The notes under the pieces are model-generated. The model saw nothing but the letters and a program-made list of their open reading frames with translations, made no database searches and was not told the DNA's origin. Of a stretch of DNA of 14,473 nt, positions 1 to 5,820 are shown one piece after another. Numbering within the stretch: the stretch's first letter is position 1; the number at the start of each line of letters is the position of its first letter. The DNA comes from Phycisphaerales bacterium (GTDB lineage: Bacteria > Planctomycetota > Phycisphaerae > Phycisphaerales > UBA1924), in the NCBI GenBank assembly GCA_019747615.1, contig JAIEQQ010000741.1, positions 1 through 14,473 of the forward strand, written 5' to 3'. A program made the translations under genes and the position numbers.

Positions 1-667
1 CGTCGAGAATCCCAGCGAACAGTACCGACATGATCGAGATGGTGGTCTCCGTCGGCATGCCGGCGAGCCAGGGCATCCAGTAGTTTGCCAGCCGGTCGGC
101 ACCCAGCATGTCCCACGGATGGACGAAGACGCACGCATCCAGGCTCGCGGCGTGCGCCAGCACGGGCCGCAGCGTCGGATGGTCCAGGTTCAACCCATTG
201 ACGTGCGTGCCGATCTGCACGCCCCGAAGCCCCAGCTCATTCACCGCTCGCGACAGCTCGCGGCACGCAAACTCCGGGTCCTGAAGCGGGATGCACGCCA
301 GCCCAAAGAACCGATCCGGCGCAGCGCGGCAGACCTCGGCGATGTGATCGTTCAGCACCCGGTGAAGATCATGAGCGTCCTGAGCGCGAGCCCACGTCGA
401 GAACATCACCGGCACAGTCGAAAGCACCTGCGCATCGACACCGGTGGCGTCCATCTGCGCAACGCGCACGCTCGGATCCCAGAGGTTCGGCTGGACATCA
501 CGAAAGAACTTCGTGCCACCGCCGGGCAGCGACTGGACCATCCTCGCGCAGCCCACCGGGCATCCGGGGTCGTCGTGCGCGAGTGACACCCACCCGGCGT
601 AGCCAGACTTGGCCGTCCAATCAGGCCATACTCGCGGCAGGATGTGCGTGTGCAGGTCAATACGCAT
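1..667 (-). CDS. nbaD: 2-amino-3-carboxymuconate-6-semialdehyde decarboxylase (ACMSD), C-terminus cut off by window edge
   Basis: Metal-dependent amidohydrolase-superfamily decarboxylase that converts 2-amino-3-carboxymuconate semialdehyde to 2-aminomuconate semialdehyde in tryptophan/kynurenine catabolism. The 222 residues visible follow remembered human ACMSD closely along their length. The N-terminus reads MRIDLHTHILPRVWPD, giving the HxH zinc pair H6/H8. Further family blocks are LSTVPVMFSTWA (82-93), GVQIGTHVNG (149-158) and FVHPWDMLG (181-189) with metal ligand H183, followed by YWMPWLAGMPTETT (196-209). The family is about 330-340 residues, so roughly the last third, with the catalytic Asp and substrate Arg, lies beyond base 1. 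The ATG at 667 fits the family N-terminus exactly. It has no Shine-Dalgarno; a C-rich tract sits directly before it. It lies 160 bases downstream of the dioxygenase that makes its substrate, on the same strand, so co-transcription is likely. Identification is by motif and remembered homologues, not by a search. Confidence 0.93.
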   Translation of the reverse strand, partial: MRIDLHTHILPRVWPDWTAKSGYAGWVSLAHDDPGCPVGCARMVQSLPGGGTKFFRDVQPNLWDPSVRVAQMDATGVDAQVLSTVPVMFSTWARAQDAHDLHRVLNDHIAEVCRAAPDRFFGLACIPLQDPEFACRELSRAVNELGLRGVQIGTHVNGLNLDHPTLRPVLAHAASLDACVFVHPWDMLGADRLANYWMPWLAGMPTETTISIMSVLFAGILD

Positions 668-796
668 GGGGAGGGGGGAACAAGGTGCTCTGCGGCGCAT
701 GGTCGTAGGGCACAGGGCCACGCGGTACAGGGCCACATCGCACATTCATACGGGTGCAGATTGTTGAAACGAGAACACGCATTCGCCGGTCTTCCT

Positions 797-852
797 CACT
801 CTGCCACTCTGCCACTCCGTCACTTTGTCACTTCTTCACTTTTCCATTCTTC
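797..852. repeat. Degenerate 8-bp tandem repeat, seven units, CACTYTGY-like
   Basis: Seven consecutive octamers start with CACT or CATT: CACTCTGC, CACTCTGC, CACTCCGT, CACTTTGT, CACTTCTT, CACTTTTC, CATTCTTC. The first two are identical and the array decays to the right. The stop codon of the 3-hydroxyanthranilate dioxygenase gene (828-830 on the minus strand) lies inside it, so the rightmost units encode the final basic residues of that enzyme and the leftmost units are 3' untranslated sequence. The function is unknown; slippage-prone simple sequence is the plainest reading. Confidence 0.75.
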
Positions 853-1544
853 CGCACAGCCCTCACCTTGCCGCGTTTCACTTCGATCGTGCCGGCGCGA
901 GTGATGACGACGCCGCAGGAACATGTGCGCCTCTCGGCCAGCCCGTCCCAGAAATCGTTCATCACACGATGCAGATCGACATCGATCTTCTTGAGGCGGA
1001 ACTTCGCCTCATAGACCAGCTTGTCGCACGACGCGCAGTACCAACGCAGGCCGTCGAGCTCGCCCTCGGGGCGCGGGAACTCGACGATCAGCCCGAGCGT
1101 CCCCTTGGGTCTCTGTGGGCGGTGCGGCACCCAACGCGGCAGCAAGAAGAGCTCCCCCTCGCGGATGATCACGTCGTGCGGCGGTGATCCATCCAGCGGA
1201 CGGATCCGCACCGCCACATCGCCCTTGAGCTGATAGAACAGCTCCTCGGTCGGGTTGACGTGGTAGTCGTTGCGCGTGTTCGGGCCGCCGCTGACGAACA
1301 GCACGCAGTCGGCGGAGTGAGGGAAGAGCTGCTTGTTGCTGACCGGCGGCAGGAAGTTCTTGGAGTTCGCCTTGATCCACGAGTTCAAGTGAACCATCGC
1401 CGGCTGATCGCCGAGGCCGCGAACCGTCGAGCCTGCGCCGGAGTGACGCGACGCCTTCGATGGACGCTTCGACTTCGCGGCACGGGCGGCGCCGGCGGCG
1501 GCGGGGCGAGACTTGACGCCGGCTTTAGTACGTGTCTTTGCCAT
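828..1544 (-). CDS. nbaC: 3-hydroxyanthranilate 3,4-dioxygenase (HAAO)
   Basis: Cupin-fold non-haem iron extradiol dioxygenase that opens the ring of 3-hydroxyanthranilate to give 2-amino-3-carboxymuconate semialdehyde. Using the ATG at 1544 the protein has 238 residues. The first cupin motif RNDYHVNPTEELFYQ (91-105) supplies R91, H95 and E101. The second, LPRWVPHRPQRP (135-146), supplies H141 and R145. Together these are the iron and substrate ligands of the family. After FPRPEGELDGLRWYC comes the rubredoxin-like second metal site of bacterial enzymes, C170-x2-C173 and C208-x-C210; the last pair is CxC where I recall CxxC. Residues 1-49 are an unusual Lys/Arg/Ala-rich extension, and the catalytic core begins near M50 (ATG at 1397, the alternative start). 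I prefer 1544 because a TATGCT hexamer lies six bases upstream and coding continues openly. ACMSD, the next pathway step, follows downstream on the same strand. Confidence 0.93.
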   Translation of the reverse strand: MAKTRTKAGVKSRPAAAGAARAAKSKRPSKASRHSGAGSTVRGLGDQPAMVHLNSWIKANSKNFLPPVSNKQLFPHSADCVLFVSGGPNTRNDYHVNPTEELFYQLKGDVAVRIRPLDGSPPHDVIIREGELFLLPRWVPHRPQRPKGTLGLIVEFPRPEGELDGLRWYCASCDKLVYEAKFRLKKIDVDLHRVMNDFWDGLAERRTCSCGVVITRAGTIEVKRGKVRAVRKNGKVKK

Positions 1545-1550
1545 CAGCAC

Positions 1551-1556
1551 AGCATA
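1551..1556 (-). promoter_or_regulatory. Candidate -10 element (TATGCT) of a leaderless dioxygenase transcript
   Basis: On the minus strand TATGCT is followed by six bases and then the ATG at 1544. That is where a transcript starting at the A of the ATG would need its -10 box. No convincing -35 hexamer and no Shine-Dalgarno are visible. Similar TANNNT boxes precede guaD, pcrA and pyk. Confidence 0.35.
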
Positions 1557-1588
1557 CCGCGCCGCAGGAGGCGTGTGCCAGCCGCCCC

Positions 1589-1610
1589 GCTCGGTGCCGA
1601 CGAGCGGCAC
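1589..1610. promoter_or_regulatory. Overlapping inverted repeats in the divergent dioxygenase/guanine deaminase intergenic region
   Basis: GTGCCG (1594-1599) and CGGCAC (1605-1610) form a 6-bp dyad with a 5-base centre. An offset dyad GCTCG/CGAGC (1589-1593 and 1600-1604) overlaps it. The dyads sit immediately upstream of the TACGCT box of guaD and between the two divergent start codons. This is a plausible place for a regulator that controls one or both genes, but chance dyads are common in GC-rich DNA. Confidence 0.25.
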
Positions 1611-1616
1611 TACGCT
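1611..1616 (+). promoter_or_regulatory. Candidate -10 element (TACGCT) of a leaderless guaD transcript
   Basis: TACGCT is followed by seven bases and then the ATG at 1624. No Shine-Dalgarno lies between them, so a transcript beginning at or next to the ATG is the simplest model. The same hexamer precedes the pyk ATG at nearly the same distance. Confidence 0.35.
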
Positions 1617-1623
1617 CCGCACC

Positions 1624-2931
1624 ATGCTGATCGCTGGCCAGTTGATGTTGCCCGCACCGTCCAGCCGCGTCCGATTGGCACGGGGCTGGGTGATGACCGA
1701 CGATGACGCGGGCGTGATCCGTTCGGTGGGCGAGGGCGATGCGCCCGGCACGCCAGACGCCGGCTCCGACGATCACGTCATCACGCCGGGGTTTGTCGAT
1801 GCGCACCTGCACCTGCCGCAGTTTGACTCGATCGGCCAAGACGCGATGCCGCTGCTGGAGTGGCTGAACACCGTCATCTTCCCGGCCGAGATTCGCTGGG
1901 CCGACGGCGCATTCGCACGCTCAATGACCCGGCGCGTTGCCGCCACGCTGCATTCGCACGGCACAACAACCGTCGCCGCGTATGCGACTGCGCACGCCGA
2001 GGGCACGCAGGCCGCGATGCACGCGCTGGCGGAAGCCGGCATCGGCGGCGCCGTCGGCCAGGTGCTCATGGACCAGGAAGCACCGTTCGAACTGTGCTTC
2101 CCCGTTGACGAACAGACTCGCGAGGCCAAGCTCCTCGACTCCTTCGCGCGGAGCCTCGACGCCTTCCCAAGGCTCGAGTTCTCGCTCAACCCGCGATTTG
2201 CGATCTCCTGCTCACCGGCGCTCCTTCGCGCCTGCGGCGAGCTCGCGGCGGATCTCTCCCGCAATCGCGAGCGCCCCGTGATGATCCAAACCCACCTGAG
2301 CGAGACACTCGACGAGTGCGACATGGCAACGCGCCTGCACAGCGGCCCGGGACTCATGACGCCCGCCGACTACGCGAGCATCTACGACCGCAACGGCCTC
2401 TTGACCCCGAGAACACTTCTGGCCCACTGCGTCCACCTCTCCGCAAGCGAGCGCTCGCTCATCCGCGCCGCCGGCAGCGTTGTTGCGCACTGCCCCACCG
2501 CCAACACGTTCCTGCAATCCGGCACGATGGCGCGCCGCGATCTGGTTCGGGCCGGCGTGCCGGTGGCGCTGGGGTCTGATGTTGCCGGCGGACCGGAGAT
2601 CAGCATGCCGCGCGTCGCTCGCGCGATGATCGATGCGGCGAAGGTGATCTCAGGCCCGGCGGCGGCTCGCGACGTGCACGATGATCCGCGCCTGCCGTCG
2701 CCCGCCCGCGCGTGGTGGCAGATCACCGGCGGCAACGCGGACGCGACGGGGTTCAGCCACGCCGGGCGGCTGGCGCCGGGCCTGAGCGCCGACCTCGTGC
2801 TCGTTCGGCCCGGGCTGCATTCGCAGTGGCTGACGCAGGGCGATCCGCTGGGGACGCTGCTGTATTCCTGGGATGAACGATGGATTGCCGGCGTCATGGC
2901 TGTTGGGCGGTGGCGATACCTGCGTGCGTGA
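1624..2931 (+). CDS. guaD: Guanine deaminase (amidohydrolase superfamily)
   Basis: Cytosolic zinc hydrolase expected to convert guanine to xanthine and ammonia in purine salvage or catabolism. The 435-residue protein has the expected order of motifs. PGFVDAHLHLPQFDSIG (55-71) holds zinc ligands H61 and H63 and the HLHLPQ signature of guanine deaminases. LLEWLNTVIFPAE follows. Next come NPRFAISCSP, QTHLSE with H224, LLAHCVHLSASE with H268, AHCPTANTFLQSG, and ALGSDVAGG with D319. The LEWL..FPAE block and the DVAGG block separate guanine deaminases from related chlorohydrolase/TRZ-ATZ enzymes, though a neighbouring deaminase specificity cannot be excluded. The ATG at 1624 is chosen over an in-frame start at 1513, which would overlap the divergent dioxygenase gene and add 37 residues unlike the family. 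The gene is divergent from the kynurenine pair, with 79 bases between start codons, and pcrA follows after 53 bases. Confidence 0.88.
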   Translation: MLIAGQLMLPAPSSRVRLARGWVMTDDDAGVIRSVGEGDAPGTPDAGSDDHVITPGFVDAHLHLPQFDSIGQDAMPLLEWLNTVIFPAEIRWADGAFARSMTRRVAATLHSHGTTTVAAYATAHAEGTQAAMHALAEAGIGGAVGQVLMDQEAPFELCFPVDEQTREAKLLDSFARSLDAFPRLEFSLNPRFAISCSPALLRACGELAADLSRNRERPVMIQTHLSETLDECDMATRLHSGPGLMTPADYASIYDRNGLLTPRTLLAHCVHLSASERSLIRAAGSVVAHCPTANTFLQSGTMARRDLVRAGVPVALGSDVAGGPEISMPRVARAMIDAAKVISGPAAARDVHDDPRLPSPARAWWQITGGNADATGFSHAGRLAPGLSADLVLVRPGLHSQWLTQGDPLGTLLYSWDERWIAGVMAVGRWRYLRA

Positions 2932-2971
2932 GGTCGCTGTCGGTTGCGCCGCACCCCGGTGCCGCGGGCTC

Positions 2972-2977
2972 TATCCT
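2972..2977 (+). promoter_or_regulatory. Candidate -10 element (TATCCT) of a leaderless pcrA transcript
   Basis: TATCCT is followed by seven bases and then the ATG at 2985. There is no Shine-Dalgarno in the 53-base gap after guaD. A TTG-containing hexamer (2944-2949) lies too far upstream, at 22 bases spacing, to be a normal -35. Confidence 0.33.
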
Positions 2978-2984
2978 GTCCCAG

Positions 2985-5774
2985 ATGTCCGACTCGACCG
3001 ATCCATTTGCTGACCCATTCGCGGACCCCTTTGCGCCGCCACCGTCGGCTCCTCCGATGACGACGGGGCGCGCGGTTTCCCCGAACGCGCGTGCCCTGAG
3101 CGCTTCACCGCACGAAGCCCCAGCCCGGCCTTCCGGCGTCGGGATGTTCTTCAACTCAGCCCATGACCGCAGCGACGAACTCCTCGAAGGGCTGACACCC
3201 TCGCAGCGGCGCGCCGTCGTGACGACCGAGGGGCCGCTGCTTGTGCTGGCGGGTCCGGGCTCGGGTAAGACCCGCGTCATCACGCGACGGATCGCGTACC
3301 TTGTCAATCAAGGCGTCAAGCCCTGGCGGATTCTGGCGCTGACGTTCACGAACAAAGCGGCCCAAGAGATGCGCCACCGCGTCAGCTCATTGCTGGGCGG
3401 GGCCGAGAGCGCCTCGATGCGCGGCCTGACGGTCGCGACGTTTCACTCGCTCTGCGTCCGGCTTCTCCGCAGGTACTGCGAACTCGGCGGCCTCAGCGAG
3501 CGGGGCATCCTCAAGCCCGATTTCTCGGTCTACGACTCCGACGACCAGAGCAAGCTCATCAAGCGTGTCGTCGCCGACTTGCAGCTCAGCACCGCGAACT
3601 TCCCGCCCCGCTCTGTACTCAGCGCGATCTCCGCGGCCAAGAACGAGCTCATTGACTCTGCCGAATACAACCAACGCGCCCACGACTTCTTCTCCCGCAC
3701 CGTCGCCAAGTGCTACGCCACGTACCAGGCGGCGCTGCGAGCCGCGAACGCCTGCGACTTCGACGACCTGCTCGTACTCACCGCCAAGATGCTCAGCGAG
3801 AGCCCGCACGTTCGGGCTGAGCTTCGAGCAAGGTATTCGTACCTGCTCATCGACGAGTATCAGGACACGAATCGCGCGCAGTTTGTCATCGCATCTCTGC
3901 TGGCTGGCGGCGTCGGCACGCCGACTGCGGGCGCAAACGGCGGCAACCCCATCAGGGCAGAAAGCGACGGCGGCACCCGCAATGTCTGCGTCGTCGGAGA
4001 TCCGGATCAGTCGATCTACGGCTGGCGCGGTGCCGACATTTCGAACATCCTGCGATTTGAGGAGCAGTTCCCCGGCGCGCAGGTGATCGCGCTGGGCGAG
4101 AACTTCCGCTCACGGGAACCGATCCTGGCGGTCGCCGATCGACTCATCAAGAAGAACTCGCAGCGACGGGCCAAGCCGCTGACGCCGACGCGCTCGGGCG
4201 GTGAGAAGATCGAGGTTGCGCTGTGCCGAGATGAGCACCACGAGGCGAGGTTGGTGGTGGATTGGATCTCCCGGGTGCGCGAGGGTGTGAGTGAGACCGG
4301 CGCGAGCGGCTCAACGGGGGTGAGCGGCACGACGCCGCACGCTTCGTTCTCGTACAAGGACTTCGCGGTCTTCTATCGCACCAACGCGCTCTCGCGTGTG
4401 ATCGAAGATGAGCTGCGTCGCCAGGCGATCCCGTACACGATCGTCCGCGGCACCGCGTTTTTCGATCGCGAAGAAGTCCGCAACGCGCTGGCCTATTTGC
4501 GGCTGATTGCCAACCCCGCCGATGGCGTCTCGCTCGAACGAATCATCAACACGCCCGCACGGGGCATCGGCGACACTACCTTCGAGAAGTTCGTCATGGC
4601 CGCCGGCGAGCGCCAAGAACCGGTCCTTCGCGCGCTGAGAGACCCCGCGAGTGTGCCGGGGTTGCAGGCACGCGCAACCACCGCAGTCGCCAAGTTTGTC
4701 GCGATGCTCGACGGTTGGACCAAGGGCACCGCGCCGCAGACGACGAGTTTCCTCGGCGCCGATGTGCAGACCGATGCCCTCTACGGCAGCCTTCCCGATC
4801 TGGTCGAGCGTGTCATCCGCGAGAGCGGTCTTGAAGCCAGTTACCGATCGCCGGGCGATGAAGAGCGATTGGAGAACCTCGCCGAGCTCGTCAGCAGCGC
4901 CAAGGACTTCGAAGACACGCTGATCGTCGATGCGGATATCGACCCGCAGACCGGCGAGGCGCTGGTCGATAGCGAGGGTCGCACCGCTCCGGAGCAGATG
5001 CTGCTGCTGGACAAACTCCGCGCGTACCTCGAACGCGTCGCGCTCGTCGCCGATACCGACGGGCTGGACCCGACCCAGGGCGCTGTGACGCTGATGACCC
5101 TTCACGCCGCCAAGGGCCTGGAGTTCCCGTGCGTCGCGATGATCGGGCTCGAAGAGGGCTGCCTCCCCCACTCGCGAGCGCAGACGTCCGACTCCGAACT
5201 CGAGGAAGAGCGCCGCCTCTGCTTTGTCGGCGTCACGCGCGCGATGGAGCGGCTGCACATGACCTGCGCGAACTTCCGCACCACCCGCGGCCTCGCCGAA
5301 CGCACCATCCCATCGCGATTCCTCGACGAGCTCAACGGGCCCGAGGTCAGCGTGTCGGATCAATCCGACCCCTTCGGCAACGCAAGCGACGATCACGTCA
5401 TGCACGATTTCCTCTCGCGCGGCTCCGGGGCCGGCGGCTTCAAGGCCGGCGGCGGACCACCGGCGCGCGGGCCCGGCTTCGGTGGCCCCAGCGGAGGCTC
5501 GTTCCGTACCGGCGGCGGCGGCGGGGAAAACCCAGGCGCAGGCGGGCCGAGGCGAGCGCCGCGTGAGACGTTTGAGGACGACTACTCACAAGTGCCCCAA
5601 AGCTCCAAGCGAAACGGAGAGTGGTCGACCGGCACGAAGGTCCGCCACCCGCAGTTCGGCGTCGGCGAGGTGAAGGCATATATCCCCGGGGCGACGCCTC
5701 GCGTCACCGTGAAGTTCGCGGGCGTCGGCGAGAAGACACTCGTGCTTGAGTACGCACGCCTGACGCGACTGTGA
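2985..5774 (+). CDS. pcrA: PcrA/UvrD-family superfamily 1A DNA helicase
   Basis: ATP-dependent 3'-5' DNA helicase for repair, replication-fork rescue and removal of RNA polymerase or recombinase from DNA. The 929-residue protein carries all SF1A motifs: Q-motif LTPSQRRAV (70-78), Walker A AGPGSGKT (89-96, K95), LTFTNKAA, Walker B DEYQDT (290-295), QSIYGWRGAD (342-351), GENFRS (371-376), TLHAAKGLEF (705-714) and VGVTRA with R752. The C-terminus, GTKVRHPQFGVGEV onwards (883-929), is the Tudor-like domain that in PcrA/UvrD binds RNA polymerase. It is linked by a Gly/Pro-rich low-complexity stretch (about 813-862). The N-terminal 65 residues are extra and disordered-looking, starting with a DPFA repeat. 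At 929 residues it is longer than the usual 720-780, through the tail, the linker and Gly/Thr-rich loop insertions near 308-330 and 430-450. The ATG at 2985 is chosen because an in-frame start at 2880 would lie inside guaD. pcrA and uvrD cannot be told apart firmly here. Confidence 0.95.
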   Translation: MSDSTDPFADPFADPFAPPPSAPPMTTGRAVSPNARALSASPHEAPARPSGVGMFFNSAHDRSDELLEGLTPSQRRAVVTTEGPLLVLAGPGSGKTRVITRRIAYLVNQGVKPWRILALTFTNKAAQEMRHRVSSLLGGAESASMRGLTVATFHSLCVRLLRRYCELGGLSERGILKPDFSVYDSDDQSKLIKRVVADLQLSTANFPPRSVLSAISAAKNELIDSAEYNQRAHDFFSRTVAKCYATYQAALRAANACDFDDLLVLTAKMLSESPHVRAELRARYSYLLIDEYQDTNRAQFVIASLLAGGVGTPTAGANGGNPIRAESDGGTRNVCVVGDPDQSIYGWRGADISNILRFEEQFPGAQVIALGENFRSREPILAVADRLIKKNSQRRAKPLTPTRSGGEKIEVALCRDEHHEARLVVDWISRVREGVSETGASGSTGVSGTTPHASFSYKDFAVFYRTNALSRVIEDELRRQAIPYTIVRGTAFFDREEVRNALAYLRLIANPADGVSLERIINTPARGIGDTTFEKFVMAAGERQEPVLRALRDPASVPGLQARATTAVAKFVAMLDGWTKGTAPQTTSFLGADVQTDALYGSLPDLVERVIRESGLEASYRSPGDEERLENLAELVSSAKDFEDTLIVDADIDPQTGEALVDSEGRTAPEQMLLLDKLRAYLERVALVADTDGLDPTQGAVTLMTLHAAKGLEFPCVAMIGLEEGCLPHSRAQTSDSELEEERRLCFVGVTRAMERLHMTCANFRTTRGLAERTIPSRFLDELNGPEVSVSDQSDPFGNASDDHVMHDFLSRGSGAGGFKAGGGPPARGPGFGGPSGGSFRTGGGGGENPGAGGPRRAPRETFEDDYSQVPQSSKRNGEWSTGTKVRHPQFGVGEVKAYIPGATPRVTVKFAGVGEKTLVLEYARLTRL
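3000..3033 (+). repeat. Short tandem repeat encoding DPFA units at the PcrA N-terminus
   Basis: Three consecutive 12-base units encode D-P-F-A at residues 6-17 and then run into a Pro-rich stretch. Codons differ between units (gatccatttgct, gacccattcgcg, gacccctttgcg), so the repeat is held at the protein level rather than being a recent DNA expansion. Confidence 0.7.
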
Positions 5775-5809
5775 GTTGCCAGCGCCGCCACGCGGACCCC
5801 GGGTCGCCT

Positions 5810-5815
5810 TACGCT
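5810..5815 (+). promoter_or_regulatory. Candidate -10 element (TACGCT) of a leaderless pyk transcript
   Basis: TACGCT is followed by five bases and then the ATG at 5821, within the 46-base gap after pcrA. No Shine-Dalgarno is present. Pyk could also be read through from pcrA; the box suggests an extra start of its own. Confidence 0.3.
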
Positions 5816-5820
5816 TGGCC

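Noticed and set aside
119..586. Plus-strand open frame of 155 codons over the left edge
   Set aside because: The minus strand in the same place encodes ACMSD with near-continuous family similarity.
1563..1580. TGGCAC on the minus strand upstream of the dioxygenase, like a sigma-54 -24 element
   Set aside because: The GC dinucleotide required 10 bases after the GG of TGGCAC is absent, so the -12 half fails.
4311..5405. Long open frame (364 codons) on the minus strand inside pcrA
   Set aside because: It lies antisense to a fully conserved helicase and its composition is that of a GC-rich shadow frame; no family motif is visible.
5776..5820. Upstream TTG start for pyruvate kinase
   Set aside because: It adds 15 residues unlike the family, whereas the ATG at 5821 gives the normal N-terminus and has the TACGCT box before it.
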